Counted from the first letter of the stretch, positions 1 to 8,982 are shown. The stretch is 64,000 nt of DNA from an uncultured Bacilli bacterium (GCA_934096075.1 CAKOLN010000004.1:1-64000), one strand, 5' to 3'. Translations and numbers: made by a program. Notes: generated by a model not told the origin, from the sequence alone.

Positions 1-1
1 A

Positions 2-77
2 TGGCGGTTCCGACGGGAATTGAACCCGCGATCCCTCGCGTGACAGGCGAGTGTGATAACCGCTACACCACGGAACC
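2..77 (-). tRNA. tRNA-Asp(GTC)
   Basis: The reverse complement folds as a cloverleaf with acceptor GGTTCCG, anticodon loop CTGTCAC-type (GTC), the T-loop TTCAATTC and an encoded CCA end. It is the last complete tRNA of the minus-strand cluster visible here; the operon may continue beyond the left edge. Confidence 0.95.
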
Positions 78-79
78 AT

Positions 80-156
<77 letters not shown>

Positions 157-172
157 ATATCTAATTTTAAAT

Positions 173-265
173 TGGCGGAGGAAAAGGGATTCGAACCCCT
201 GCGCCGGTTTCCCGACCTCCCGGTTTTCAAGACCGGTCCCTTCAACCAGACTTGGGTATTCCTCC
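173..265 (-). tRNA. tRNA-Ser(TGA)
   Basis: Class II tRNA with a long variable arm, anticodon TGA (loop CTTGAAA), acceptor GGAGGAA paired with TTCCTCC, discriminator G and encoded CCA. Confidence 0.94.
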
Positions 266-287
266 AGGAATATTATAAACATATAAT

Positions 288-376
288 TGGTGCCCCGGGC
301 CGGACTTGAACCGGCACGGGCTTTAACACCCGAGGGATTTTAAGTCCCTTGCGTCTACCTATTCCGCCACCGAGGC
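288..376 (-). tRNA. tRNA-Leu(TAA)
   Basis: Class II tRNA with a long variable arm, anticodon TAA, acceptor GCCTCGG pairing with CCGGGGC, encoded CCA. Same minus-strand cluster. Confidence 0.94.
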
Positions 377-398
377 AGCACCAATATATTTAATAAAA

Positions 399-474
399 TG
401 GTGACCCGCTGGAGATTCGAACTCCAGACCCCTTGATTAAAAGTCAAGTGCTCTACCGGCTGAGCTAGCGGGTC
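399..474 (-). tRNA. tRNA-Lys(TTT)
   Basis: Cloverleaf with acceptor GACCCGC, anticodon TTT in loop CTTTTAA, encoded CCA. Confidence 0.95.
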
Positions 475-486
475 ATATTTATAAGA

Positions 487-561
487 TGGTTGCCTCGGCT
501 AGATTCGAACTAGCGAATGCACGAGTCAAAGTCGTGTGCCTTACCACTTGGCTACGAGGCA
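487..561 (-). tRNA. tRNA-Gln(TTG)
   Basis: Cloverleaf with acceptor TGCCTCG, anticodon TTG, encoded CCA. Part of the same cluster. Confidence 0.94.
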
Positions 562-568
562 ATCTAAG

Positions 569-652
569 TGGTGGAGAGACATGGATTCGAACCATGGAAC
601 CCGAAGGAACAGATTTACAGTCTGCCGCGTTTAGCCTCTTCGCTATCTCTCC
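569..652 (-). tRNA. tRNA-Tyr(GTA)
   Basis: Class II-like tRNA with an extended variable arm, anticodon GTA, acceptor GGAGAGA, encoded CCA. Confidence 0.94.
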
Positions 653-659
653 AAAAAAA

Positions 660-735
<76 letters not shown>

Positions 736-739
736 ATCA

Positions 740-816
740 TGGTGGGCGACGAGAGACTCGAACTCCCGACCCTCTGCTTGTAAGGCAGATGCTCTAACCA
801 ACTGAGCTAGTCGCCC
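740..816 (-). tRNA. tRNA-Val(TAC)
   Basis: Cloverleaf with acceptor GGGCGAC, anticodon TAC in loop CTTACAA, encoded CCA. It is the promoter-proximal tRNA of the nine-gene minus-strand cluster. Confidence 0.95.
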
Positions 817-836
817 ATTGCCAACTGGCATTTACA

Positions 837-865
837 AATATACCATTTAATCGGCTACCTGTCAA
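837..865 (-). promoter_or_regulatory. promoter of the tRNA operon
   Basis: On the minus strand TTGACA (860-865) is followed after exactly 17 nt by TATATT (837-842), about 20 nt before the Val tRNA. This is a near-consensus sigma-A promoter reading into the tRNA cluster. Confidence 0.85.
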
Positions 866-880
866 CCAGTTTTTGAATAT

Positions 881-1243
881 TTAATTAATTTTTTTATTAA
901 TTTCGGCAATTTTTTTACTTGTCCATCTTTCTAAATTAGATTTTAGCATTCCAAATCCACTTCCAGACTCTGGAATCATACTTAGTGTTTCTTCAACTTT
1001 ATAGTCAATTTTCTTTATAGAAAGTTTTACATGACTTTTATCTTCATCCACTTCAATAACTTTAACATTTATAATATCACCGACATTAAACTTATCTTGT
1101 AAATTCTTAATAAATTTGTCTGAAACTTCTGATATATGAACAAGTCCTGTATAGTCATCATCTAAACTAACAAATATACCATAGGGAGTAACCCCAGTTA
1201 TTTGGCCCTTGACTATATCTCCTACTTTAAAACTATTATTCAT
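881..1243 (-). CDS. S1-domain RNA-binding protein (YugI/CvfD type)
   Basis: A 120-residue protein. Residues about 5-75 form one S1 RNA-binding fold (GDIVKGQITGVTPYGIFVSL, then GLVHISEVS), followed by a short basic tail. Single-S1 proteins of this size (YugI/GSP13, CvfD) associate with ribosomes and affect translation in Bacillota; that role is known for the family and not shown here. A longer reading from 1270 is unlikely, because its first codons lie in the -10 box (TATAAT at 1259-1264, preceded by TG). The start at 1243 follows GTGAT by 4 nt, leaving a very short leader. The gene ends just upstream of the tRNA-operon promoter. Confidence 0.8.
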   Translation of the reverse strand: MNNSFKVGDIVKGQITGVTPYGIFVSLDDDYTGLVHISEVSDKFIKNLQDKFNVGDIINVKVIEVDEDKSHVKLSIKKIDYKVEETLSMIPESGSGFGMLKSNLERWTSKKIAEINKKIN

Positions 1244-1293
1244 CGCTATCACGAGAAAATTATAGCACACTTTTCTAATTTTTTAAAGTTTTT

Positions 1294-2553
1294 TTACTTT
1301 ATCTTTCTTGCTTCAAGATAATATCTTTTATCATTTGCATGACCCATAGAGAAAGTTTTTCTAGGTAATGCACCATCTAATATAACTGTCTTAAATAAAT
1401 CACATTTTTCCATGGCATCAAAAATAAATCCAACATTACCTTCTTTACTTCCTAATTCTGTAGTAACATCTTCTCCATGAATATAATCAATTTTACCTTT
1501 GTGATCTTTTAAATATTCATCTAAGAACATTTGAATTGAACCTACTGCAATATTTGATTTAGGATTTTCAATATACCAATCTTCATTTAAATTATCAGTT
1601 ATCACTCTTACTTTTTGTCCATTTCCATTTTTATTTATATTATAGTATTTTTGTAATTCATTTAATAAATCTTCTTTATCAGTATCAAATATAACTCTAT
1701 TGATAGCTTCAAACTCTAAAGCACTGCTATGAAGATTAACTAGTTCAACTAATGCATATCTTGCTGGATTATTTAAATATTCTTCTTCACTCATTGTTTT
1801 CTTTAAATTCTCGTAACAAGCTTTTGCAGTTGCTAGCGAATGATTTCCATCTCCCATAGCGAATAATAATACACCTTTATCTGTTACTCCATATTTGTTT
1901 TCAAAATAATCTTTATCAGCTAATTTTTCAAGTTTAGAATCTATTTCATTCATTGAATTTTCATTTAACTTATAGCCTCTTATGTGTCCACCATTCATAT
2001 TAAGTTCAAAGTCATAAACTATATCATTGTCAGTTACTTCTTCTTTTAAACTTTCAATTATATCTTTCTTTTCATCATCAATTAATATCATTATATGTGG
2101 TAACTCAAGTAAAGCATTTTCTCTTACTTTAACTCTAGGTGGTATTCTTTCAATTACAGTCTTTTCTGTTGCTCTTATAAGTGTTTGGCTACCTTTTTCA
2201 TAACTATAATCTTCTAAGTCAACTATTCCCATTAAACCTTCTCTGATTTTTCCATCTGCTTGAGTTCTTTCTAAATAAATCATACTATCGGTTAATTCTG
2301 TAAATAAATCTTTATTTAAATATTCTTCCATAGTATAATTTATTTTCTTTATTCTTTCTTCTACATCATTTTCTTCCAAATATATTTCTGGTAAAGTTAT
2401 TCTTAAAGTTGAAGGTGCATCTCCTACAATAGAATCTAATTCTTTCCAGTATTCTGGTTCACTTGTAAATTGATCACACGCTACTACACTCCATTTTTCC
2501 ATATCAATATTTTTTGGAATTAAAATATTACCTCTTTTGAAAGGTACTCTCAT
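1294..2553 (-). CDS. DUF1015 family protein
   Basis: This 419-residue protein has the DUF1015 hallmarks: an N-terminal PEYW region after VACDQFTSE, a central GDGNHSLATAK motif around residue 235, and a C-terminal IHGEDVT / DGALPRKTFSMG segment. The family resembles SbnI/ParB-type serine kinases, some members of which phosphorylate free serine, but a bacterial role is not established. The start is supported by GGAGATGAT just upstream, with TATAAT at 2573-2578. Length matches the family. The family call is firm; the biochemical role is not. Confidence 0.8.
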   Translation of the reverse strand: MRVPFKRGNILIPKNIDMEKWSVVACDQFTSEPEYWKELDSIVGDAPSTLRITLPEIYLEENDVEERIKKINYTMEEYLNKDLFTELTDSMIYLERTQADGKIREGLMGIVDLEDYSYEKGSQTLIRATEKTVIERIPPRVKVRENALLELPHIMILIDDEKKDIIESLKEEVTDNDIVYDFELNMNGGHIRGYKLNENSMNEIDSKLEKLADKDYFENKYGVTDKGVLLFAMGDGNHSLATAKACYENLKKTMSEEEYLNNPARYALVELVNLHSSALEFEAINRVIFDTDKEDLLNELQKYYNINKNGNGQKVRVITDNLNEDWYIENPKSNIAVGSIQMFLDEYLKDHKGKIDYIHGEDVTTELGSKEGNVGFIFDAMEKCDLFKTVILDGALPRKTFSMGHANDKRYYLEARKIK

Positions 2554-2584
2554 AATATCATCTCCTGATATAATTATACCAATC

Positions 2585-3496
2585 TTATTTTTTATTTACA
2601 AGCCATTCAATAGGTGGAATTTCATATTTACGTTTTATTGTTATGTAAATATCTTGTAAAAACAATTCGTAATCATTTATTTTGTTTATATATTTATTTA
2701 AAATTTCTTCATTTTTGTCCAAAGTAAATATATTTTTTACATTATCTAAATAGTAAGACGGATATAAAAGTCGTCCATAAAGTAGCCTAATTTCTGCTTT
2801 GTTAAAATTATTAGATAAAATCATTTCTTCTATTTCTGACATATCTAATGTATTATTAAAAAAATTATATTTTATATATTCAGCTAAATCTCGCACTGAG
2901 TAATCAAATGTAAAAGTTAACGGATTATTTACATAACCTTGATATCCTTCAGTCATTCTTTTGTGATTAAGATTAATTTTAAAATCAATTTGTTTTTCAT
3001 CTATAAATGTATCATTAATGTAACTAATGGCATTTTCAGCAAGACCAGTGTAATAATCAAAGGTATTTTGTATTAGTGGATAATCAGTATTTAATTCACT
3101 TATTTGTTCTTCAAAGACATCTATTTTATTCATCCAAAGTGTTGACCACGAAGGTAAATATTTTTCATTGCTTATGATTATTAAGTTATTAAAGCTTATA
3201 ATATCTTTTACTGAGTATTTATCTTCTTCAATAGAATTAACTCTTAGTAAAACGAAGATTTTATCTTCTATATTTACATAATAACTATTATCTTTATTTA
3301 AAATAAAAGTATCTACTAATGTTTTTTTATTGTATAGTTCATTAGTTATTTTGACCAATGTATCCAATTCTTCCAATTTTCTATTAAATTCTATAAAATA
3401 ATACTTAAATTCGTTTAAATAGAAATAGTATCCATTATCTATTTCATATATTTTTTCTATATATACATTATAATAAAATTTAATAGTTTCTCTCAT
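2585..3496 (-). CDS. YutH/CotS-like kinase-fold spore protein
   Basis: A 303-residue protein that looks like a degenerate aminoglycoside-phosphotransferase/CotS-type kinase fold. The conserved patch LNHKRMTEGYQGYVNNPLTF followed by FDYSVRDLAEYIKY resembles the catalytic-region signature of the CotS/YutH spore coat family. The classical HxD catalytic loop is not obvious, so it may be structural. It sits close to yutD and yunB homologues, which lie near yutH in B. subtilis, and this supports the assignment. The start follows GGGAAAG. Confidence 0.5.
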   Translation of the reverse strand: MRETIKFYYNVYIEKIYEIDNGYYFYLNEFKYYFIEFNRKLEELDTLVKITNELYNKKTLVDTFILNKDNSYYVNIEDKIFVLLRVNSIEEDKYSVKDIISFNNLIIISNEKYLPSWSTLWMNKIDVFEEQISELNTDYPLIQNTFDYYTGLAENAISYINDTFIDEKQIDFKINLNHKRMTEGYQGYVNNPLTFTFDYSVRDLAEYIKYNFFNNTLDMSEIEEMILSNNFNKAEIRLLYGRLLYPSYYLDNVKNIFTLDKNEEILNKYINKINDYELFLQDIYITIKRKYEIPPIEWLVNKK

Positions 3497-3548
3497 ATAC
3501 TTTCCCCATTAAAGTATATGCATTATTAGTAAGAAAAAAAACTGCTAA

Positions 3549-4376
3549 TTAAGCAGCTTGATCAAATATGTTATTATTTGGAGTTAATACTCTTTGTTCT
3601 CCTGAAATTTCTTGTTGTGGCATTTGTTGAGACTTAATTTTAGTTAATTCTCCAGTTAATAAGTTTATCTTGTCATTTAATGCATTTATCATTTTATTTT
3701 TGCCTTCAATAATTTCTCTAGTATTTTTTATTATTTCTTCAATTGAATCTAAATATACTAAAGCTGGATCTTCATCTGGCATCATACTTCCATTTAAATT
3801 ACTTTTTAATTGTGCATCAGCTTTGTAAAAATCAGTTGGAGTCTCTAAAGAAGGTTCAGAAACTGGTTCTTTTTCTTCTATAGTAGGCATATCAAATGCT
3901 GGAGCCTCACTTTGTGGTATGACTGGAGTTTCTTGAACTTGTGGTTTTATTTCAGGCATTGGATTTGGCATATCAAAGATATTTGCTTCTTGTTTTATCT
4001 CTTCTGCAGGCGCAGGTGTAATAACATCTTGTACTGGTTGTACAGGTGTTTGACTTTGAGCTAATCCTTCATTTATAGGTGCATTCATTTTTTCATTTAG
4101 AACGGCTGTTTCAAGACCAGGAGTTGCTACAGTTTGCTCTATAGTTTTCTCGTCTGGTATTGGTGGCACAGGTGCTGAAGTTAATGTAGGATTTTCAACT
4201 TTAATTTGTTGCTCGTTAATAGCATTATTTATTACTTGATTTTCTGATGTTGAAGTCACTTTTTCATTAATTCCAAAAGAGCTTTCTTGCGCTTTGTTAA
4301 ACTTTTCTATATCGGAATCTTTTAAACCAATTGCTCTAAAACCATTTAACATTATTTTTGCATTATCAAAATTCAT
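3549..4376 (-). CDS. Pro/Glu-rich hypothetical protein with C-terminal coiled coil
   Basis: I do not recognise a family for this 275-residue protein. Residues about 1-20 could be a short helical domain. Residues 40-180 are low-complexity, rich in Pro, Glu, Gln, Ala and Val (TPVQPVQ, PAPAEE), and likely disordered. Residues 205-245 (DSIEEIIKNTREII) look like a coiled coil. Its perfect AAGGAGG ribosome-binding site is formed by the last codons of the upstream gene (QGG-stop), so the two are translationally linked. The architecture resembles a division or coat scaffold linker, but no function is claimed. Confidence 0.6.
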   Translation of the reverse strand: MNFDNAKIMLNGFRAIGLKDSDIEKFNKAQESSFGINEKVTSTSENQVINNAINEQQIKVENPTLTSAPVPPIPDEKTIEQTVATPGLETAVLNEKMNAPINEGLAQSQTPVQPVQDVITPAPAEEIKQEANIFDMPNPMPEIKPQVQETPVIPQSEAPAFDMPTIEEKEPVSEPSLETPTDFYKADAQLKSNLNGSMMPDEDPALVYLDSIEEIIKNTREIIEGKNKMINALNDKINLLTGELTKIKSQQMPQQEISGEQRVLTPNNNIFDQAA

Positions 4377-4378
4377 CT

Positions 4379-4636
4379 TTAACCTCCTTGTACAATTTCT
4401 TTCATTGCTTGTTTAACTTTATCCCAAATACTTTCATCAGTAATTCCTACTAATTTTAGTACTCCAGGACTTTCTTCAATTACTTCTGAAATATATACTT
4501 TACTCATTGTATCATTAAGTTTTTCACCTTTAGATAGTATCACAAAACTTTTATTAATGTCCTTAACATTAAATGAATTTATTAGGTCTACTTCTTCCAT
4601 AGTACCATTCATGTTTTGAATAGTTATCTTCTTCAT
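4379..4636 (-). CDS. DUF1292-like small protein
   Basis: An 85-residue acidic-to-neutral protein. The pattern MEEVDLINSF, then KSFVILSKG, then VYISEVIEE resembles the beta-rich DUF1292 (YrzB-like) family of Bacillota, whose function is unknown. The start has AGGAGAGTG upstream. The final codons supply the ribosome-binding site of the next gene. A divergent member or a different family cannot be excluded. Confidence 0.45.
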   Translation of the reverse strand: MKKITIQNMNGTMEEVDLINSFNVKDINKSFVILSKGEKLNDTMSKVYISEVIEESPGVLKLVGITDESIWDKVKQAMKEIVQGG

Positions 4637-4761
4637 ATGGTCACTCTCCTACTCTAATAATAGAATACCACATTTATTATTTTTAATCAATTATTTTTAT
4701 TAGAAAAGTTAAAAAAGTTAAAATTTAAACTTTTATTTTAAAGGTTGTTTCGCAAATGAAT

Positions 4762-5028
4762 TTAAAGTTTTTTTAGTATAAAATATTTACAACCATACGC
4801 ACAATTTTCTTCTATATATTTGTCTATTTTACTATAATCATTTATTGGTTTAAAATTTTTATTTTGTGGGTTATTAAATCCTTTCAATCTTAATTTACTA
4901 TATGCAATATCTCCAACTATATAGTCAAAATCTTTAAAGTATTCAGTACATTTATTAAAAAATTCTTCTTCATTAAATGCATCGTTATAATTTTTAATTA
5001 ATTCATATTCACTATTAAATAATTTCAT
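4762..5028 (-). CDS. yutD: YutD family protein
   Basis: The 88-residue protein matches B. subtilis YutD in layout: YELIKNYNDAFNEEEF near the start, then FDYIVGDIAYSKLRLKGF and a C-terminal CAYGCKYFILKK. The role of YutD is unknown. A TTG codon 12 nt upstream extends the frame but would itself lie in the ribosome-binding site (GGTGAG then 4 nt then ATG), so the ATG at 5028 is preferred. TATAAT lies at 5045-5050, only 16 nt before the start codon. Confidence 0.82.
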   Translation of the reverse strand: MKLFNSEYELIKNYNDAFNEEEFFNKCTEYFKDFDYIVGDIAYSKLRLKGFNNPQNKNFKPINDYSKIDKYIEENCAYGCKYFILKKL

Positions 5029-5069
5029 AATTCTCACCAATATAATTATAATATTTTATTTTAATAAAA

Positions 5070-5771
5070 TCAAACACTATGGCTTGTAACTGAATACATT
5101 CCCCCATATACATCTGGAATATTTCCATTTATTATTTTTATCATCACAGGGACTTCAGTATTTATATTTATTGTATCAGTAGTAAAAGGAAGAATAACAT
5201 TCATATCAATGTTTACTTCAATAAATAATTTTATTAAGGCATTATTTATACCATAGCTTGATATTTCAGTTTTTATTTTACTAGTAGCATTACTTATTAG
5301 TTTAATTTTAAACGGCATGGGAAATCCTAAATTTTTTAATAAAATGTTATTGGAAAAAATATAAAAAGGTATTGTGTAGATTCCGTTTTTAGTATCATAT
5401 GTTGTTTCAAGCTTCCCACTTTCTAATTCATAAAGGCTTTTTAAAACACTTTTGTTTATACTTGTTAATAAAATATTAACTTTAAGTGAATTAAAATCTA
5501 CTCCTATTATTTCTCCATTTTTATTTTTATCTGTTATAACAATATCATCATAATATTCTTTGTTATTGTTATCGATTATTGAATTGTTAATAATTTGTTC
5601 TGCATATTTTTTCATATCATTTTCTAAATATGGTTCAAGTACATTAACTGATTCTTTGTTTATCATTTTTATTATTATGAATGTAAAAAGAACTACTAAT
5701 ATTATAGTAAATTCTATTTTATGTTTTATATTAAATATAAACTTTCTTTTTAGTTTCATTCTTCTTTTCAT
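5070..5771 (-). CDS. yunB: sporulation protein YunB
   Basis: The protein has one N-terminal membrane segment (about residues 18-35) and an external domain. The C-terminal signature YGINNALIKLFIEVNIDMNV, then ILPF, TINTEVPVMIKI and GNIPDVY is characteristic of YunB, a sigma-E-dependent membrane protein of Bacillus sporulation. Start choice is uncertain: a GTG-ATG pair lies at the 5' end and a further ATG five codons in; none has a strong ribosome-binding site. It stops with TGA, showing that TGA is a stop in this organism. Confidence 0.85.
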   Translation of the reverse strand: MKRRMKLKRKFIFNIKHKIEFTIILVVLFTFIIIKMINKESVNVLEPYLENDMKKYAEQIINNSIIDNNNKEYYDDIVITDKNKNGEIIGVDFNSLKVNILLTSINKSVLKSLYELESGKLETTYDTKNGIYTIPFYIFSNNILLKNLGFPMPFKIKLISNATSKIKTEISSYGINNALIKLFIEVNIDMNVILPFTTDTININTEVPVMIKIINGNIPDVYGGMYSVTSHSV

Positions 5772-5807
5772 CACTTAATTATATTTTATTTTATTAAAAA
5801 AAGACTA

Positions 5808-6728
5808 TTAAAATAGTCCCAATTCAAATATATAGTTTGCTATTACGATTAAAGTAGCAATAATAAATATTACTAATAGAATTAATAAAAATACTGTAAG
5901 CGCACTATTCTTTTTTACACTCTTTTCAAGTTCATCAAAACCTTCAAAATCTTCTTTGCTAAACTTCATTGAACTCGTATAAAATGAATTTTCTAAGTCC
6001 ATTGTTTTTTCTTTTAAATCTACTAATTCTTTTGTTTTACTAAAGTCTTGTGTTTTGTTTTGATTAATTTCATTTACTTTTTTAGTTAATTCTTCAGAAC
6101 TTACTAAAGGAATTTCTTCTGTTACTCCTACTTTATCACTTGTTTTAACTAATTTTTCTTGCTTTATTTCTTCTTCGATAGGTAACGTAGTTTCTTCATC
6201 TTCTCCACCCATCAAATCTTCTAATAAGTTTAAATCTCCTTTGTGAATTGTTACTGTATTTATTAAATCTATTAAAGTTTTTTCTTCAGTGTTAAAATCG
6301 TCTTTTTCTAAAGGTACTTCTTCGGTATCATACATCTTTAATTTACTTAAAATATCATATTCTTCTCTTTTTAGTTTTTTATATCTTTCTCTATCATAAT
6401 CTATTTCTCTAGTTTTTTTTGCATTTTCTAGAACAGAATTAATATCATAATTTTTTCTAATCTCATTGTTAACTTCTTTTGCTTGTTCTTCTTTCGGAAC
6501 TATTGTTCTTCTTTTAGTTTCTGCTTCTCTTATATTATTCTCTTCTAAATACTTTTTTATCTTAGCAATATCTATTGTTTTTCCATTGTTTTCAATTACT
6601 CTTACATTATCATTATTTTTTATCCTAGTTAAATCACTGGATTTAATGCTTTCATATAAACCATTATTTTTATTTACCCTTGAAATATTGCTAGTTTCAC
6701 TTTTATACCTTTCCATTCTAGTACTCAT
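5808..6728 (-). CDS. C-terminally anchored membrane protein, unknown
   Basis: The protein is 306 residues from the chosen start. Most of it is charged and predicted helical or disordered (repeated KEE, KELV, EEVP stretches). A single hydrophobic segment near the C-terminus (SALTVFLLILLVIFIIATLI) would leave the bulk in the cytoplasm as a tail-anchored topology. The ATG at 6728 follows GGTGAATAGT; the longer frame starts inside this ribosome-binding site. An extended -10 (TG-n-TATTAT, 6745-6750) lies 16 nt upstream. No family recognised. Confidence 0.6.
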   Translation of the reverse strand: MSTRMERYKSETSNISRVNKNNGLYESIKSSDLTRIKNNDNVRVIENNGKTIDIAKIKKYLEENNIREAETKRRTIVPKEEQAKEVNNEIRKNYDINSVLENAKKTREIDYDRERYKKLKREEYDILSKLKMYDTEEVPLEKDDFNTEEKTLIDLINTVTIHKGDLNLLEDLMGGEDEETTLPIEEEIKQEKLVKTSDKVGVTEEIPLVSSEELTKKVNEINQNKTQDFSKTKELVDLKEKTMDLENSFYTSSMKFSKEDFEGFDELEKSVKKNSALTVFLLILLVIFIIATLIVIANYIFELGLF

Positions 6729-6830
6729 ACTATTCACCATATTAATAATACCACAAAAAAATTACTTTTGATAGTATAAAAATTGATTTTAATTAAATTT
6801 AATAATATAATGTTTTTAGGAGGAATTAAA

Positions 6831-7043
6831 ATGGATAAAATTGTTATTAATAAAGATGCTTGTATTGGATGTGGATATTGTGTTAGTAGACATCCAGAAT
6901 ATTTAGTTTTTGATGAAATGGGACAAGCTGATCCTGTTGGTAAGGAAGTTAATCCTGATGATAAGATGAGTATTCTTGAAACTATTGAAAATTGTCCTAC
7001 TGAAGCTATTAGAATAGATGATGTAAAAGAAGATGAAAATTAA
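6831..7043 (+). CDS. single-cluster [4Fe-4S] ferredoxin
   Basis: A 70-residue ferredoxin. CIGCGYC near residue 10 and NCPTEAI near residue 55 supply the four cysteines for one [4Fe-4S] cluster, as in Bacillus Fer-type ferredoxins. It acts as a soluble low-potential electron carrier. The start at 6831 follows AGGAGG with 7 nt spacing; the longer upstream frame is not needed. Its terminator overlaps the last codons. Confidence 0.88.
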   Translation: MDKIVINKDACIGCGYCVSRHPEYLVFDEMGQADPVGKEVNPDDKMSILETIENCPTEAIRIDDVKEDEN

Positions 7044-7055
7044 TTCATCTTCTTT
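7026..7055 (+). terminator. intrinsic terminator of the ferredoxin gene
   Basis: AAAGAAGATGAA (7026-7037) and TTCATCTTCTTT (7044-7055) form a perfect 12-bp stem with a 6-nt loop containing the TAA stop, followed by ATTTTA. The stem encodes the end of the ferredoxin. Confidence 0.75.
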
Positions 7056-7764
7056 ATTTTAGGCTATAAAGCATTTTTACTTCTTTGATAGTAAGTTTTC
7101 TATATTCACCACTTTTTAGATTACCTAGGTCTAAAAATGCATATCTTTCTCTAGTTAGCTTTAATACATCTTTGCCTACACTTTTAAACATATCTTTTAC
7201 TTGATGATTTCTTCCTTCAGTTATTATAACTCTTACATAAGCTGTATCTGTTTTTTTATCATATTTTTTCATTTTAAAGTATGCTGGTTTTGTTTTTATA
7301 CCATTTAATAAAACTCCATTACATAATTTAGTTGTTTCTTCTTTAGTTAAGAAACCTTTTATTTTGGCTACATATTCTTTTTCTATATCTCTACTAGGGT
7401 GCGTTAAAATGTTAGATAATTCTCCATCATTTGTTAGTAATATAATACCAGTAGTATCATAATCTAATCTACCTATTGGATATATTCTTTTATCAGTGTT
7501 TATAAAGTCTACTACTGTTTTTCTATGTTTATCATCACTAACAGAGCTAATTACTTCTCTAGGTTTATTTAATAAGTAATACTCTTTTGATTCATTAGTT
7601 AAAATTTGTCCATTAATAGAAACCATATCACCACTATTTACCTTAGTTCCTAAAGTTTTTACTACTTCTCCATTAACTTTTACTTTACCAGCAAGTATTA
7701 ATTCTTCTGCTTTTCTTCTACTTGCGATTCCACATTCACTTATATATTTTTGTAATCTTTCCAT
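7054..7764 (-). CDS. rluB: RsuA/RluB-type rRNA pseudouridine synthase
   Basis: This 236-residue enzyme has an N-terminal S4 domain (MERLQKYISECGIASRRKAE) and a catalytic domain with the aspartate motif GRLDYDTTGIILLTNDG. C-terminal EGRNHQVKDMF is typical of the RsuA/RluB/RluE group, which converts a uridine in rRNA to pseudouridine. RluB (23S) and RsuA (16S) are hard to separate by eye; RluB is the more common Bacillota annotation. The start follows GAGG. It is convergent with the ferredoxin gene. Confidence 0.85.
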   Translation of the reverse strand: MERLQKYISECGIASRRKAEELILAGKVKVNGEVVKTLGTKVNSGDMVSINGQILTNESKEYYLLNKPREVISSVSDDKHRKTVVDFINTDKRIYPIGRLDYDTTGIILLTNDGELSNILTHPSRDIEKEYVAKIKGFLTKEETTKLCNGVLLNGIKTKPAYFKMKKYDKKTDTAYVRVIITEGRNHQVKDMFKSVGKDVLKLTRERYAFLDLGNLKSGEYRKLTIKEVKMLYSLK

Positions 7765-7813
7765 AACTAAAACCTCATAGTTATTTTATCAAATTATTAG
7801 ATTAAAATCTATA

Positions 7814-8878
7814 TTAACTAAATATATTACTAAATAGAGTTTTAGTTTTCTTTATTTTTGATGATTTACTTACTCCATACAAATTAATACTTTCTATATA
7901 TTTATTATTTACATATATTTCTATATTTCCTACAACATCATTATCTTTGATTTTCTTTTTCTTATAAATATTTATTTTAATATTTACTTTACCTAGTTCG
8001 TTTTTATTTAACATAATGTCTACATCTTCTTTAACATATAAATAGTAGTTTTTGTAGTAATTGTCTTTTACTGAAAATGAGTAACTATCAATAATTTTGT
8101 ATTTATCATATTCATTAAAATATTTTTCATATAAGTTTTTATGTGTCACGAATTGGTTATCATCTTTTATGCTTGCTATTACTAAGTTTTCTTTTCCTTT
8201 TGTGGCACTTGATACAAATACATGCCCTGATGCTTTTGTGTAACCTATTTTACCACTTGTAGAGAATTTGTATTGACTTAGTAATTTGTTTTTATTGTAC
8301 CATAGATGTGTTTCTACTGAAGTGGTTGTGGTGTATTTTTTTATGCTTGTTATTTCCATAAACATTTTATTTTTAGTAGCATATGCCATTAATAGTCCTA
8401 AGTCATGTGCAGTACTGTAGTTTTGAGTTTTTTCATCAAGACCATGAGGATTTGTAAATATTGTGTTTTTCATTCCAATTTTGCTTGCTAGTTCATTCAT
8501 TTTATTTATGAAATTATCATAGCCTATTGTATTTGCGGCAATTACAACGGCTGCATCGTTTCCACTTCTTAGCATAAGTCCTACTAGTAAGTCATAAAGT
8601 GTCATGCATTCACCTTGATCAATATATATCATCGAACCATATGCCTCTTTAATTTCATCTCCAGCACATATTATATTTGTTAAAGGAGTTGTTTCTAAAG
8701 CTACCATAATAGTCATTATTTTAGTAGTACTTGCGATTAAATACTTCTCATCTATATTAGAACCACCTAAAATTCTACCACTGTCACTGTCCATTACTAT
8801 GAAACTTTCTAGTGCACTTGTTTCTTTTGGTATTAAAACCATTAATAAAATTGTTAACATTATTAAATATTTTTTCAT
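7814..8878 (-). CDS. D-alanyl-D-alanine carboxypeptidase (PBP5/DacF type)
   Basis: A 354-residue secreted penicillin-binding protein. It has a signal peptide (residues 1-22), an SxxK motif (STTKIM), an SGN motif (SGNDAA) and a third motif written KIGYT where KTG is usual. It would trim D-Ala from cell-wall or spore-cortex stem peptides. The C-terminal beta domain is present. ATG is preceded by TATAAT 8 nt upstream and no ribosome-binding site, suggesting a leaderless message. A second paralogue lies at 41592-42755. The Thr-to-Ile change in the third motif is worth noting. Confidence 0.85.
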   Translation of the reverse strand: MKKYLIMLTILLMVLIPKETSALESFIVMDSDSGRILGGSNIDEKYLIASTTKIMTIMVALETTPLTNIICAGDEIKEAYGSMIYIDQGECMTLYDLLVGLMLRSGNDAAVVIAANTIGYDNFINKMNELASKIGMKNTIFTNPHGLDEKTQNYSTAHDLGLLMAYATKNKMFMEITSIKKYTTTTSVETHLWYNKNKLLSQYKFSTSGKIGYTKASGHVFVSSATKGKENLVIASIKDDNQFVTHKNLYEKYFNEYDKYKIIDSYSFSVKDNYYKNYYLYVKEDVDIMLNKNELGKVNIKINIYKKKKIKDNDVVGNIEIYVNNKYIESINLYGVSKSSKIKKTKTLFSNIFS

Positions 8879-8887
8879 TTCAAAAAA

Positions 8888-8910
8888 TTATATGATGGTT
8901 AATCATATAA
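8888..8910. promoter_or_regulatory. inverted repeat overlapping the carboxypeptidase promoter
   Basis: TTATATGAT (8888-8896) and ATCATATAA (8902-8910) form a perfect 9-bp inverted repeat that overlaps the minus-strand -10 box (8887-8892). It could be an operator; this is inference. Confidence 0.4.
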
Positions 8911-8982
8911 TATACATTTTATCTTTAGATGATTTAGTAGTTCATATTATAATTTTTTATTATTTCAATTTTTAATCAAATA

